The position numbers and the translations under genes were made by a program. This document shows positions 28,345 through 36,839 of a DNA stretch of 64,000 nucleotides, piece after piece (the first letter of the stretch is position 1; every line of letters begins with the position of its first letter). Location of the stretch: the NCBI GenBank assembly GCA_015061955.1, contig SUVO01000005.1, positions 62,001-126,000 on the forward strand, written 5' to 3'. The stretch comes from Verrucomicrobiaceae bacterium (GTDB lineage Bacteria; Verrucomicrobiota; Verrucomicrobiia; Opitutales; Intestinicryptomonadaceae). A model generated the notes under the pieces. The model was not told where the DNA came from. It saw only the letters and a program-made list of their open reading frames with translations, and did no database searches.

Positions 28345-29036
28345 TTCTTTATCTTTTTTAAAATATTAATGAGTGTAGCTCTTATAAGAAGGAGAGGTTT
28401 TTCAATTATTGAACCAATTATAGTATGTGAACCATCGGCATTTTTACACATTTTACACCACGCACAAGAGTATGCAAAACGAAACTTCTGCCAAATCTTC
28501 ATCAGTAGAAAAGGTTCTTTTAAATCTTTGCGAAACAATATTGAATAATAATCGGTTCCTTCGTAAGAATTTATACGCCATTTATAAAAACCATTTTTCA
28601 AATTTCTATCAACGTTTATAGGAGAATTCAAAGCTGTTGATATAAATGCATATTTACAACCTTGTGTTTTTGCAAAATCCAATAAAAACGCTGTAACCAT
28701 TCGCGAAATTCCCTGTCGCAAAAATTTAGGTGATACACAATCGACAAATATATACATACGTTTGTTTCGGAACATAAAGCCACATTTTTGGAAATAAACA
28801 AGAGCACACGCAACAATTTCGTCTTGTTTTCTTACAACAACAACCGCGCCATTATTTTTCACAACATCTATTTGTGTTACATCAACATAACAAGCCGAAT
28901 AAACAATACCTTGCGCTTTAGGTATCTCAAAACACATCTTTATAAAATCTACGATTTCTTGATGCGACACATCATTAGGATTTACCGAAAGGGTCAATCC
29001 CAACTTGTTAAAATCACTATCCAAAACATTACTCAT
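28341..29036 (-). CDS. GNAT-family N-acetyltransferase
   Basis: Protein of 231 residues with the GNAT acetyl-CoA site around residues 85-125: an IFVDCVSPKFLRQGISRMV strand, then a FAKTQGCKYAFISTA helix-strand. An extra C-terminal helical tail (about 175-231) is rich in Cys, Lys and Leu. It is the first gene of the four-gene minus-strand operon, followed with 4-base overlaps by the aminotransferase. This suggests it acylates an amine or sugar in the same modification pathway. The acceptor is not assignable. Confidence 0.72.
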   Translation of the reverse strand: MSNVLDSDFNKLGLTLSVNPNDVSHQEIVDFIKMCFEIPKAQGIVYSACYVDVTQIDVVKNNGAVVVVRKQDEIVACALVYFQKCGFMFRNKRMYIFVDCVSPKFLRQGISRMVTAFLLDFAKTQGCKYAFISTALNSPINVDRNLKNGFYKWRINSYEGTDYYSILFRKDLKEPFLLMKIWQKFRFAYSCAWCKMCKNADGSHTIIGSIIEKPLLLIRATLINILKKIKK

Positions 29037-29092
29037 ATCACAATATGTATATAATCAAAGCGCCATTAACATTGAAGTTAAATAAAAAAAAG

Positions 29093-29131
29093 TTGCAACT
29101 CTAAAAAATAAAAACATAAATTGAGGTAGTT
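29093..29131 (+). promoter_or_regulatory. Candidate promoter and ribosome site of ugd
   Basis: TTGCAA (29093-29098) and CATAAA (29115-29120) form a weak sigma-70-like pair with a 16-base spacer. A GAGGT ribosome-binding site lies 6 bases before the ugd ATG, one of the clearer Shine-Dalgarno sequences in the window. The region is divergent to the GNAT gene. Confidence 0.35.
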
Positions 29132-30436
29132 ATGAATATTGCAGTAGTAGGCGTTGGATATGTCGGATTAGTTTCGGGAGCTTGTTTTGCCGAAATGGGT
29201 ATCAATGTTATTTGTGTAGACATAGATTCGCAAAAAATTAAAACTCTACAAAATGGAAAAATCCCAATTTACGAACCACATCTCGAAGAATTAGTTGCCC
29301 GAAATTCTGCATCGGGCAGACTTCATTTTTCATCTGACTTAGCATCGGTCTTAAATTCGGTTGAAATTGTTTTCATAACTGTTGGCACTCAACTCAACAA
29401 CGAAGGCAAACAAGATATATCGTACGTTTTAGATGTTGCAAAAAATATCGGGGCAAACCTAAACAAATATGTGCTTGTTGTAACCAAAAGCACTGTTCCT
29501 GTTGGAACTTCGCAAATAGTAAAAGCTACCATTGAAGCAGAACTCGACAAGCGTGGCGTTGACATTCAATTCGACGTAGCATCTAACCCTGAATTTCTAA
29601 AAGAAGGCAACGCTATAGAAGACTTTATGCGTCCAGACAGAGTCGTTATAGGTGCCGATTCTCAAAAGGCAAAAGATTTATTAAATTCGCTCTACAAACC
29701 TATGCAATTAGGTGGGTATCGTGTGATATTCATGGATATACCATCGGCCGAAATGGCAAAATTTGCATCGAACGCAATGCTTGCTACACGCATATCGCTG
29801 ATGAATGAATTTGCTAACTTATGCGAAAAAGTAGGTGCCGACATCTCTATGGTTAGAAAGGTTCTAGCTTCGGACACACGAATTGGTTCAAAATATCTTT
29901 ATGCTGGATGTGGATATGGTGGTTCGTGTTTCCCCAAAGACGTAAAATCGCTAATAAAAACTGCCGAAGAATGTGGTACAAAAATGGAAATTTTGAAATC
30001 GGTTGAAGCTGTAAACACAATGCAAAAAAACATACTCTTCAACAAATTCAAGAACCACTTCGGACAAATTGAAGGCAGACATGTAGCCATTTGGGGATTA
30101 TCGTTTAAACCTGAAACCGACGACATGCGTGAAGCACCATCGTTAGTTCTAATTAACCAACTCATAGAAGCTGGTTGCAAAATATCGGTTTACGATCCAG
30201 TAGCAATGCAAGAATGCAAACGCAGAATTGGCAATGCAGTAAAATACACTTCCGACATCTACGAGTGTGTTAAAAATGTAGATGCAATTTTTCATATCAC
30301 AGAATGGAAAGAATTTCGCATCCCCGATTGGGCAAAAATAAAAAGCCTAATAAACAACGATGCTATTCTCATAGACGGACGCAACGTATTTGATTCGGCA
30401 AATCTACACGGAATAAAATATTTGCGTATTGGTTAA
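29132..30436 (+). CDS. ugd: UDP-glucose 6-dehydrogenase
   Basis: Enzyme of 434 residues that oxidises UDP-glucose to UDP-glucuronate in two NAD-dependent steps. The Rossmann loop is GVGYVGLVSG (G7, G9, G12), followed by TVGTQLNNEGKQDISYV, STVPVGTS and NPEFLKEGNAIEDFMRPDR. The catalytic cysteine is C266 in GCGYGGSCFPKDVKSL. EPHLEELV and the full three-domain length fit Ugd better than GDP-mannose dehydrogenase. It supplies a uronic acid to the adjacent polysaccharide pathway. It is transcribed away from the GNAT operon and is followed by a second DUF4838 gene 20 bases later. Confidence 0.93.
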   Translation: MNIAVVGVGYVGLVSGACFAEMGINVICVDIDSQKIKTLQNGKIPIYEPHLEELVARNSASGRLHFSSDLASVLNSVEIVFITVGTQLNNEGKQDISYVLDVAKNIGANLNKYVLVVTKSTVPVGTSQIVKATIEAELDKRGVDIQFDVASNPEFLKEGNAIEDFMRPDRVVIGADSQKAKDLLNSLYKPMQLGGYRVIFMDIPSAEMAKFASNAMLATRISLMNEFANLCEKVGADISMVRKVLASDTRIGSKYLYAGCGYGGSCFPKDVKSLIKTAEECGTKMEILKSVEAVNTMQKNILFNKFKNHFGQIEGRHVAIWGLSFKPETDDMREAPSLVLINQLIEAGCKISVYDPVAMQECKRRIGNAVKYTSDIYECVKNVDAIFHITEWKEFRIPDWAKIKSLINNDAILIDGRNVFDSANLHGIKYLRIG

Positions 30437-30456
30437 AATTTACTTCTTAAAGATAA

Positions 30457-32814
30457 ATGTGGGCGTTTATTAGTAAAATTTTTATTGTATTGAGTGTCTG
30501 TATCTTTTGCACAGACTCTTTTGCGCGTTGGGAAAAGCCCAACAGAAAATTTTTAGACCTATCAAATACACACGCTCTCGAAATAGAAGTACCACACAAC
30601 GCTACTGAATTTGAAAAAGAAGTAGCAAACATCTTAAAACAAGAATTTAAAAAAGTTTTAAATAAGCACGCAGTTCAAAGAAACAATCTATCTACTACTC
30701 CACTTGTAGCAAAAATAATTTTACAAAACACGCATTGTTTAGACAAAAATTTATCAATATCTGAACTTCTCAAAAACAACAACTATCTAATTAGAGTTGG
30801 TAATAATGTAATCACATTAGAATATCCATCAGCCGACAAAATAGGTTGGGTTGTTGGAAAGTTTTTACGCGATTTTTGCAACATTAAATATTTTTCTCCT
30901 TCTCCTTTCGGCACAGAATATGGCTACACATCATTAAAATTCAAAAAGGGTGAATATAGATTTTCGCCTTCGTATTTTGCCTCGTGCTTTTCCGACTTCA
31001 ACACATCAAAACGTTGGAGAATTTTAAATGGAATAGACACTCAATACACATATTTTAAATTTAGCCACAACCTAAACAATATAATTTCGCCCAAAGATTT
31101 TCAAGAAACGCCACATTTATTTGCTCTTAAGAAAAACATCGATAATTCTCTAACACCATACATTTATGGACAACCAGACTTATTGAATTATCAAACACAA
31201 ACAAAAGTTGCAAATGAAGCTTTGAAATATTTTGCCAATCATCAACACACAAAAATGTTTTCGATTGGTATAAACGACTCGCAAACTGTTGATGAACGTT
31301 CAGAATATTTATTGTACAAGGATGGATACTTCAGGGGTTATCCAAACTGGAGCAACGCCGTTTTTGAATTTTCTAACGAAGTTGCAAAACGAGTTTCAAA
31401 ACAAAAACCTAATGCAATCTTAGGTTTACTTGCCTACATGATTTGCGAAAAGCCTCCGAAATTTAAGCTCGAAAAAAATCTTATTCCTTTTTACACAACC
31501 GACCGATCAAATAATTACCTTGAGAAATACCAAAAACAAGATTTTGAAATTTTACAACAATGGGGACAATCTGGTGTAGAAACTTTTGGTATTTACGAAT
31601 ATCTTTACGGGCTTCCTTATCTGATGCCTCGCGATTTTTCTGAAAAATCGACTACTGCTATAAAATTTGCACACAATTCTAAAGCCAGATTATACTATGC
31701 TGAAACTTATTCGTTATGGGCATTTGATGTTAAAAAAATGTGGATAACAGCACGCATTTTAGAAGATTGCTCTTTACAATACGAAGCTTTAGAAAAACAA
31801 TTTTACGCAGAATACTTTAAGAGTGCCTCGAAACCCATGCAGGAGTTTTTCAACACTTCAAACTCAATTTGGAAAACTCGAAAAATACCTAATAGGTGGC
31901 TTGCTTTATACAAAGCAGAAAATGCGCTTTTACTTTTAAACAAAACGCAACTTCTAAAGATGTCGGAAGCATTGAAAGAAGCTAAAAAACTTGCTGAATT
32001 AGACTCCGACAAAAACATAGCAAGACGTGTAGAAGAAATTGTTAAATGTTTTAAAATAACACAATCGGCATACAATTTGCATATCGCAAAAACAGAAATG
32101 TCTGACTTGCTACAAGCTAATGCTTCCACTCAAAAATTAATTTCTGCATTAAAAAAATACGATTCACTTAAAACTGAATTTCTAACAGCTCAAAACGACG
32201 CTCAAAATGAATATTTGCACATTCAAAAATTTAACATTTATAATCAAGAGCGTTTTGCACCTCTCGACAAACTAACAAAACATCTTTTAATAAACGGCAT
32301 TACCCAACAAGATATTTCTAAACTCAACTTAAAAAACGTAGATTTGAAATCTACATTTACAGCCATTGAAGAAATTGAAAAACACAGTTTGTATTCGTAT
32401 TCAATATCTAAGTGGGGAAATTTTAAGAGCAATTTTTCTGTACTCCACAAAGACTTTGAAAACGCTTTTATGAATACAGAAAACAACACGCTAACTTTCA
32501 AGAATTGCGAATTATCGGGAATAGCGAAAAACTTTTTTATAAAAGAACACACCAAAATTATTTTTGAAGGAAGTGTAGAAAATGTCTGCACCGCAGGAAC
32601 ACTATGCTATGCTTCATTAGTATTTTTAGATACAAATAATATAGAATTAAAGCGCAAAACATTGATATTTAATTCTCGCAAGAATATCGACTTTACCCTC
32701 GCCGATATGGCTCCATTAAAAACTCAAAAAGCAAATATTTCGATATATGCAACTCGTCAAAAATCAGGCGACATATTCAAAGTAAAAGAAGTAAACGTAA
32801 GAATTGCCGAATAA
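30457..32814 (+). CDS. Second secreted DUF4838 protein
   Basis: Exported protein of 785 residues with a signal peptide (about 1-23, WAFISKIFIVLSVCIFCTDS). The DUF4838 core lies at about 150-470 and includes SPSYFASCFSDFNTSKRW, FQETPHLFALKK, SIGINDSQTVDERSEYL and GLPYLMPRDFSEKS. The long C-terminal part (about 500-785) is helical and then beta-rich. It is only distantly similar to the protein at 275, so the two are not recent duplicates. It starts 20 bases after ugd. No active-site assignment is possible from sequence. Confidence 0.82.
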   Translation: MWAFISKIFIVLSVCIFCTDSFARWEKPNRKFLDLSNTHALEIEVPHNATEFEKEVANILKQEFKKVLNKHAVQRNNLSTTPLVAKIILQNTHCLDKNLSISELLKNNNYLIRVGNNVITLEYPSADKIGWVVGKFLRDFCNIKYFSPSPFGTEYGYTSLKFKKGEYRFSPSYFASCFSDFNTSKRWRILNGIDTQYTYFKFSHNLNNIISPKDFQETPHLFALKKNIDNSLTPYIYGQPDLLNYQTQTKVANEALKYFANHQHTKMFSIGINDSQTVDERSEYLLYKDGYFRGYPNWSNAVFEFSNEVAKRVSKQKPNAILGLLAYMICEKPPKFKLEKNLIPFYTTDRSNNYLEKYQKQDFEILQQWGQSGVETFGIYEYLYGLPYLMPRDFSEKSTTAIKFAHNSKARLYYAETYSLWAFDVKKMWITARILEDCSLQYEALEKQFYAEYFKSASKPMQEFFNTSNSIWKTRKIPNRWLALYKAENALLLLNKTQLLKMSEALKEAKKLAELDSDKNIARRVEEIVKCFKITQSAYNLHIAKTEMSDLLQANASTQKLISALKKYDSLKTEFLTAQNDAQNEYLHIQKFNIYNQERFAPLDKLTKHLLINGITQQDISKLNLKNVDLKSTFTAIEEIEKHSLYSYSISKWGNFKSNFSVLHKDFENAFMNTENNTLTFKNCELSGIAKNFFIKEHTKIIFEGSVENVCTAGTLCYASLVFLDTNNIELKRKTLIFNSRKNIDFTLADMAPLKTQKANISIYATRQKSGDIFKVKEVNVRIAE

Positions 32815-32900
32815 TGAATGTCTTTGCTTTTGCGAGAAAGTTTAAATGTATCTCTTAATATGTTCACATTTTTTATCCATAAAAAATAAAGAGCTAATAA

Positions 32901-33431
32901 AAAATAGAACGTTTCTTTTTTATAGCATTGAGAGAAGCTGTTATAAACGCATTCGTCCATAACGATTATTCATCTGGCGATAGTCCTGTTTTTGAAGTTT
33001 TTTCAGATAGATTTGTAATAACATCTTATGGAGGTTTAATAGATGGATTAAGCAAAAAAGAGTTTTTTAGTGGAATTTCAAAGCCGCGAAACAGAGAGTT
33101 GATGCGAATATTTAAGGATTTGGGATATGTCGAACATTTGGGCTCTGGAATGAATCGAATAATGAAAAAATACGATAAATCCATATTCGAGTTTACAGAT
33201 CACTTCTTAAAAGTAACTTTTCCATTTTCAAAAATTAAAAGTAAGGAGAAAAGTAGGGAGAAAATATTAAATCTCATAAGAGAAAATAGATTCATAACAA
33301 CTTCTGAGCTTGCTTCTGAATTAAGATTATCAACTTCTGCCATAGAAAAGCATATTCGGAATCTTAAATCAGAAGGTATTTTAAGTCGTATTGGTCCAGA
33401 TAAAGGAGGACACTGGGAAATACAGTCATAA
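32901..33431 (+). pseudogene. 5'-truncated ATPase/winged-helix regulator (AlbA_2-HATPase_c_4 type)
   Basis: This is the C-terminal part of an ATP-dependent DNA-binding regulator of the Schlafen-AlbA_2 type. The first recognisable motif, ALREAVINAFVHNDYSS, is the HATPase_c_4 block that normally sits in the second half of a 400-500-residue protein. GSGMNRIMKKYDKS follows, then a winged helix (about 108-165, ITTSELASELRLSTSAIEKH). The frame is open from 32901 after an in-frame TAA and has no ATG; a TTG at 32928 would give 167 residues. The N-terminal DNA-binding half is missing, so I read it as a decayed remnant at the left edge of the island. Confidence 0.7.
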
Positions 33432-33456
33432 ACAAAGTTTCATACAATTTACCACT

Positions 33457-33487
33457 AAGCCCCGTTTTATCGGGGCTTTTTATTTTT
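33457..33487 (+). terminator. Rho-independent terminator
   Basis: A perfect 8-bp stem, AAGCCCCG/CGGGGCTT, with a 6-base loop followed by a T-rich tract, 26 bases after the truncated regulator's stop codon. Its GC-rich stem stands out from the surrounding sequence. Confidence 0.85.
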
Positions 33488-33601
33488 CAACTGCTACGCA
33501 GTTTAACTGTTGGTGATGAGTTGAGAGCTTAAAAATTTTCGGGACGGAAAATTTTAACCTCTATAAACAATCGTTTTTTAACAAATAAAAAAAGGATAAA
33601 A

Positions 33602-33841
33602 ATGAAACCAACAGATATTATCAAAATAAAACGTATTATAAGTAATAATAACATCACAGCGAAGGAGCTTGAATTGTCAGATTCGGACTTCCTCGCATAC
33701 AAAGAAGCTGCAAGGATTGTAAAAGCCTTGATAAACACCCTTGGTAACAAAATCTATGAATGTGATGTGGTAGACTTATTCATAACATCGAATTTCATGC
33801 GAGAGCATACTCAAAATCCAATTCAAAGCCTTCATCGATAG
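33602..33841 (+). CDS. Small hypothetical protein (79 aa)
   Basis: Short frame with an AAAGGAT ribosome site about 7 bases before the ATG. The product is charged and largely helical (DIIKIKRIISNNN, DFLAYKEAARIVKALINTL), without signal peptide or membrane segment. No family is recognised. It lies in the left part of the island between the truncated regulator and the operon. Its 3' end overlaps a small antisense frame (33795-33941), so at most one of the two tails may be real. Confidence 0.45.
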   Translation: MKPTDIIKIKRIISNNNITAKELELSDSDFLAYKEAARIVKALINTLGNKIYECDVVDLFITSNFMREHTQNPIQSLHR

Positions 33842-33941
33842 GATATTTTTTCACCCAATATTCATAGAATTCTTGATACGTTATTGGCGGATCAGACAAT
33901 GGCGGTATTACTTGTGGTTCTTTTCCCCTACGCTTTCTCAC
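33795..33941 (-). CDS. Possible small protein or gene remnant (48 aa)
   Basis: A minus-strand frame starting at GTG 33939-33941 encodes a polar, proline-containing sequence: VRKRRGKEPQVIPPLSDPPI, then TYQEFYEYWVKKYPIDEGFE and LDFEYALA. Its composition looks protein-like, unlike neighbouring frames. The frame continues upstream for seven codons (TSDYILL) to a stop without an ATG, so it may be a real small gene with a lost start. It lies 41 bases downstream of the ankyrin gene on the same strand. Confidence 0.3.
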   Translation of the reverse strand: MRKRRGKEPQVIPPLSDPPITYQEFYEYWVKKYPIDEGFELDFEYALA

Positions 33942-33982
33942 GGGTAATAAAATATAATCAGATGTTTATTCTCTACTATTTA

Positions 33983-34570
33983 TTAGTTTCTAACTGACTT
34001 TGTTGCTCCATAAAAAATCAATAAATTTTCAATATCTCTCCAAACCATACTTCTTGCATAGCCCAATGGGGTACAATAGCCATGCTCATCTATTCTAAAT
34101 TGTGCATTCGGGTTTGCTCCGTTTTGAAGTAATAATTTTATTAGCTCGTAGTCTTTATTATAAAGAGCCCAACCTAACGGAGTCCACCTACTACGATATC
34201 TATCAAATTCACAATTATTATATTTCCCCTCTTGGATAAGTTTTTTTGCTAAACTTCTTTTTTTGTTTAAAAGAGCAAAAGCAAGTGATTTTTTGCCTTC
34301 AACCGCTTCTTTTTTTGATACCGGAGGAGAAACAGGGGCAATAGAAGTAATAGAAACTGCATCGGAAGTGCTTTCTTCTCTGTTATAAGAAGGCTTTTTA
34401 TTTTCTTCTTCTTTTGAAAGACTTGTTTTATTATCGATTTTTTTCTTCTTTAATTCTTCAGAAGGATATACATGAAAAACAGTTTCTATTTGTTTGTATA
34501 GATTGTTTACTTCAATTGCTTTTTTGGGGTCTGAGAATTTGTAGAAAGGAGTACTAATTCCAACGGTCAC
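33983..34570 (-). CDS. Ankyrin-repeat protein, last gene of the island operon
   Basis: From its only canonical start (GTG 34568-34570) the product has 195 residues. A charged, low-complexity linker (about 40-95) is followed by two to three ankyrin repeats: RWTPLGWALYNKDYELIKLL with LQNGANPNAQF, and CTPLGYARSMVWRDIENLLI. Ankyrin repeats bind proteins, so it may be a recognition subunit. The same frame stays open upstream to 34975 with protein-like sequence but no ATG, GTG or TTG, so the true gene is probably longer and damaged or unusually initiated (see 34571-34932). It is the seventh and last gene of the operon. Confidence 0.6.
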   Translation of the reverse strand: MTVGISTPFYKFSDPKKAIEVNNLYKQIETVFHVYPSEELKKKKIDNKTSLSKEEENKKPSYNREESTSDAVSITSIAPVSPPVSKKEAVEGKKSLAFALLNKKRSLAKKLIQEGKYNNCEFDRYRSRWTPLGWALYNKDYELIKLLLQNGANPNAQFRIDEHGYCTPLGYARSMVWRDIENLLIFYGATKSVRN

Positions 34571-34932
34571 AGATTCTGTTTTGTACTCTGTTGTGAAAAA
34601 AGTTTCTTTTTTATATTTAATACTTAAAACATCTGATTCGTAAAAATGACCACTAATTTCTAAAGGTGAATCTCCTGAAAATTTTTTCCAATAACGAAGA
34701 TATGTTGTGTTGCGACTTGAAGAAATATAGGATACCCCATTGTCAAACTGAAAAGGAACAGCTCCTTTATATAATATAAATTTTTGATACCAAATTATAT
34801 CATATGTAATATTATTTAAAAAGTTTCTTATTTTTTCTTCAAATGGTTTAGTAAAATGTTTTTTTAACTCGCTAATAACTTCAGACGTGACAATAGTCTT
34901 TTTAATTGTCCTATTCTTTCTTGCCTTTGCAT
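34571..34932 (-). other. Open, start-less upstream extension of the ankyrin frame
   Basis: These bases hold no other gene. The ankyrin frame remains open here for about 120 codons and translates into ordinary-looking protein (segments such as SELKKHFTKPFEEKIRNFL, YDIIWYQKFILYKGAVPFQF, TYLRYWKKFSGDSPLEIS). A tidy ATG immediately follows the upstream gene's stop (34930-34932), but it lies in a different frame that ends after 22 codons. This looks like a frameshift near the 5' end of a gene of about 320 residues, or a sequencing error. Confidence 0.45.
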
Positions 34933-36042
34933 TTATTTCATAAATAAGTTTTTTGTAGAATCTTCCAACAGTATTTCAAAATAAATATCATCAAAATCTT
35001 TATCTTTTAAAGACACCTCTGAAAAATCTCTATCGTGATGCTTCTTTAGATATTCTCTATAATTTGTTTTTAATATATTTATTATGTTTTGCAATTCTAA
35101 AGCTTTAGAAAGATTTAATATTTCCTTAAACGTATAGATGTTCTCTTTGTTAAAATCATTTGATTTAAAAAAAGACTTCAAATGCGTATTTAAATTCGTT
35201 TCATAAAAACTTTTTACTTCTTGATATTGTGGTGTTTTGTAAAAATCAAGATATTCTTTGATATTGTCCACTCCAAGATAATAAATTGTCTTCGATAAAG
35301 GTTCATTTTCTATTTTATTTTTAATCTGATTTTTTAAATCATCATAAATATATTTTTTTTGTATATATGTAAAATATTTAAAACAATCTTTGTATTGGAA
35401 TGCTTGTTTTGTATTATTTGTTTTCTTTATAAAACCATAATATAAGTCAAAAAAATGTTTTTTCTCTGTTTCTGGAATATTTTGGTAAAGTTTGTTAGAA
35501 AAAATTTCTTGGAACTGATTCTTTTCTATTAACTTATAAATGCTAGCTAATTTGTATTTTGAATGTAAATTTAAAGGAGTTGTGTCATAAGTGTTTTCTT
35601 GGCTATCTTTAAAAAACAACATTCTTTTTAAATTTTGATTTTTATTTATAATTCTTTCAATTTTATCTACTAAAGACAAGATACGTTGTTGTGATTCTAT
35701 TGTTTCGCAAAAAGTGAAAACAATGTATAGATCTTTTTCGGGAAGAAGTAATAGTGTATTTTCAGGAATTTCTTCGCAAATGTTTTTTGTTATTGGACAA
35801 GAAAAATCTTTTAATTTTGCTTTTAAATTTAAAAACTGTATTATTTTTTCAACTTTATTCTCTTGGCAAATACGATGATGTAGACTTTTATATGCTTCTG
35901 TATATTCATTTAAAGAATCGCGATCTTTCATTAAACTTGCACATATATACAACTCATCTAAATCCGCGTAATTGTAATTCTCTGCGAAAGAAAAGTAAAA
36001 GAGATTAAAAAAAATCAAAACATATAAAATAAATCTTTTCAT
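34933..36042 (-). CDS. Exported hypothetical protein, island operon
   Basis: Protein of 369 residues with a signal peptide (about 1-20, KRFILYVLIFFNLFYFSFAE). The mature part is highly charged and predicted all-helical, with lysine-rich segments and no recognised domain. It contains four cysteines in the first 85 mature residues (ICASLMK, HRICQEN, DFSCPITKNICEE) that could pair outside the cytoplasm. It overlaps the preceding gene by 4 bases, so translation is coupled. Base composition is very AT-rich, as in the whole operon. Function unknown. Confidence 0.65.
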   Translation of the reverse strand: MKRFILYVLIFFNLFYFSFAENYNYADLDELYICASLMKDRDSLNEYTEAYKSLHHRICQENKVEKIIQFLNLKAKLKDFSCPITKNICEEIPENTLLLLPEKDLYIVFTFCETIESQQRILSLVDKIERIINKNQNLKRMLFFKDSQENTYDTTPLNLHSKYKLASIYKLIEKNQFQEIFSNKLYQNIPETEKKHFFDLYYGFIKKTNNTKQAFQYKDCFKYFTYIQKKYIYDDLKNQIKNKIENEPLSKTIYYLGVDNIKEYLDFYKTPQYQEVKSFYETNLNTHLKSFFKSNDFNKENIYTFKEILNLSKALELQNIINILKTNYREYLKKHHDRDFSEVSLKDKDFDDIYFEILLEDSTKNLFMK

Positions 36043-36815
36043 AGGTTATTTGTGCCATTAATGGTTTTTATATCATTTTGAATTCGTTTACATTCTTCCG
36101 ATATTAAAGATGTAACACCTGAAACTTTTTTAAGCTCTGCTTCTAATATTTTTGAATCAGATTCTGTTTTATGAATAGCGAATAAAATATCGTAAGCTTC
36201 TTTTAAGTCTTGAAGTTTTTTAGTGAAAATACTTTTTATAAATGTGTATGTTATAATCTCTTCTTTTATAATTTCTTTTGCGTTAGGGTCATTTATTTTT
36301 TCCAGTTTTCGTAAAGCTTCTATTTGCTTTTCAGAAATAATAGATATTCGTTGAGTAATTTCATTTTTGCTTTTATACAAATCTGGAAATTTATTTTTTA
36401 TATAGCTTGATGGTTTTATTTTTTCTTTTCTAACTTTTACTTTTTTTTCTATAACAGGTTTTGGCTGATCAATATTGGAACCAGATAATATATCAGTGTT
36501 TTGAACAACAAAAGGCATAATTATTGAAAAAAGAGAAATAATTAATACCGGAACTATAGGATAGTTAAATACATTGTTTTCTTTTAGAAAAAGCAAAGAT
36601 AAAATACCAATAAACAAAAAAAGAAAATATCCCATCCCAAAGATACAGATAGACAAACAAAAAGAAGCTTTAATATTTGTTATATATAAATCTGATTGAG
36701 TTAGATAAAAGGACACATAAAAAACAAGACTAAAAATAAAAAATATAACAAAAAATATAACAAAAAATTTTAACCAATCCTTTATAATATTTACGATATT
36801 AGAAATATTGTACAT
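36039..36815 (-). CDS. Membrane protein with cytoplasmic coiled coil, island operon
   Basis: Protein of 258 residues. Three hydrophobic segments (about 15-35, 45-70, 82-105) are followed by a basic linker (VIEKKVKVRKEKIKPSSYIK) and a long coiled-coil-like C-terminal half (about 145-258) rich in Glu, Lys and Ile. No catalytic motif is visible. It is one of three consecutive membrane plus coiled-coil proteins in this operon, which suggests they assemble with each other at the membrane. The gene starts 24 bases after the preceding one and overlaps the exported protein gene by 4 bases. Confidence 0.65.
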   Translation of the reverse strand: MYNISNIVNIIKDWLKFFVIFFVIFFIFSLVFYVSFYLTQSDLYITNIKASFCLSICIFGMGYFLFLFIGILSLLFLKENNVFNYPIVPVLIISLFSIIMPFVVQNTDILSGSNIDQPKPVIEKKVKVRKEKIKPSSYIKNKFPDLYKSKNEITQRISIISEKQIEALRKLEKINDPNAKEIIKEEIITYTFIKSIFTKKLQDLKEAYDILFAIHKTESDSKILEAELKKVSGVTSLISEECKRIQNDIKTINGTNNL

Positions 36816-36839
36816 AGTATCTCTGTTTGTTATTTTTAT

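Noticed and set aside
33527-33557. Imperfect inverted repeat TTAAAAATTTTC/GAAAATTTTAA
   Set aside because: AT-rich and imperfect, no matching copy elsewhere and no transposase nearby.
34880-34935. Programmed -1 frameshift to rescue the ankyrin gene
   Set aside because: The A-rich stretch does not form a X-XXY-YYZ heptamer in the starting frame and no downstream stem or pseudoknot was seen.
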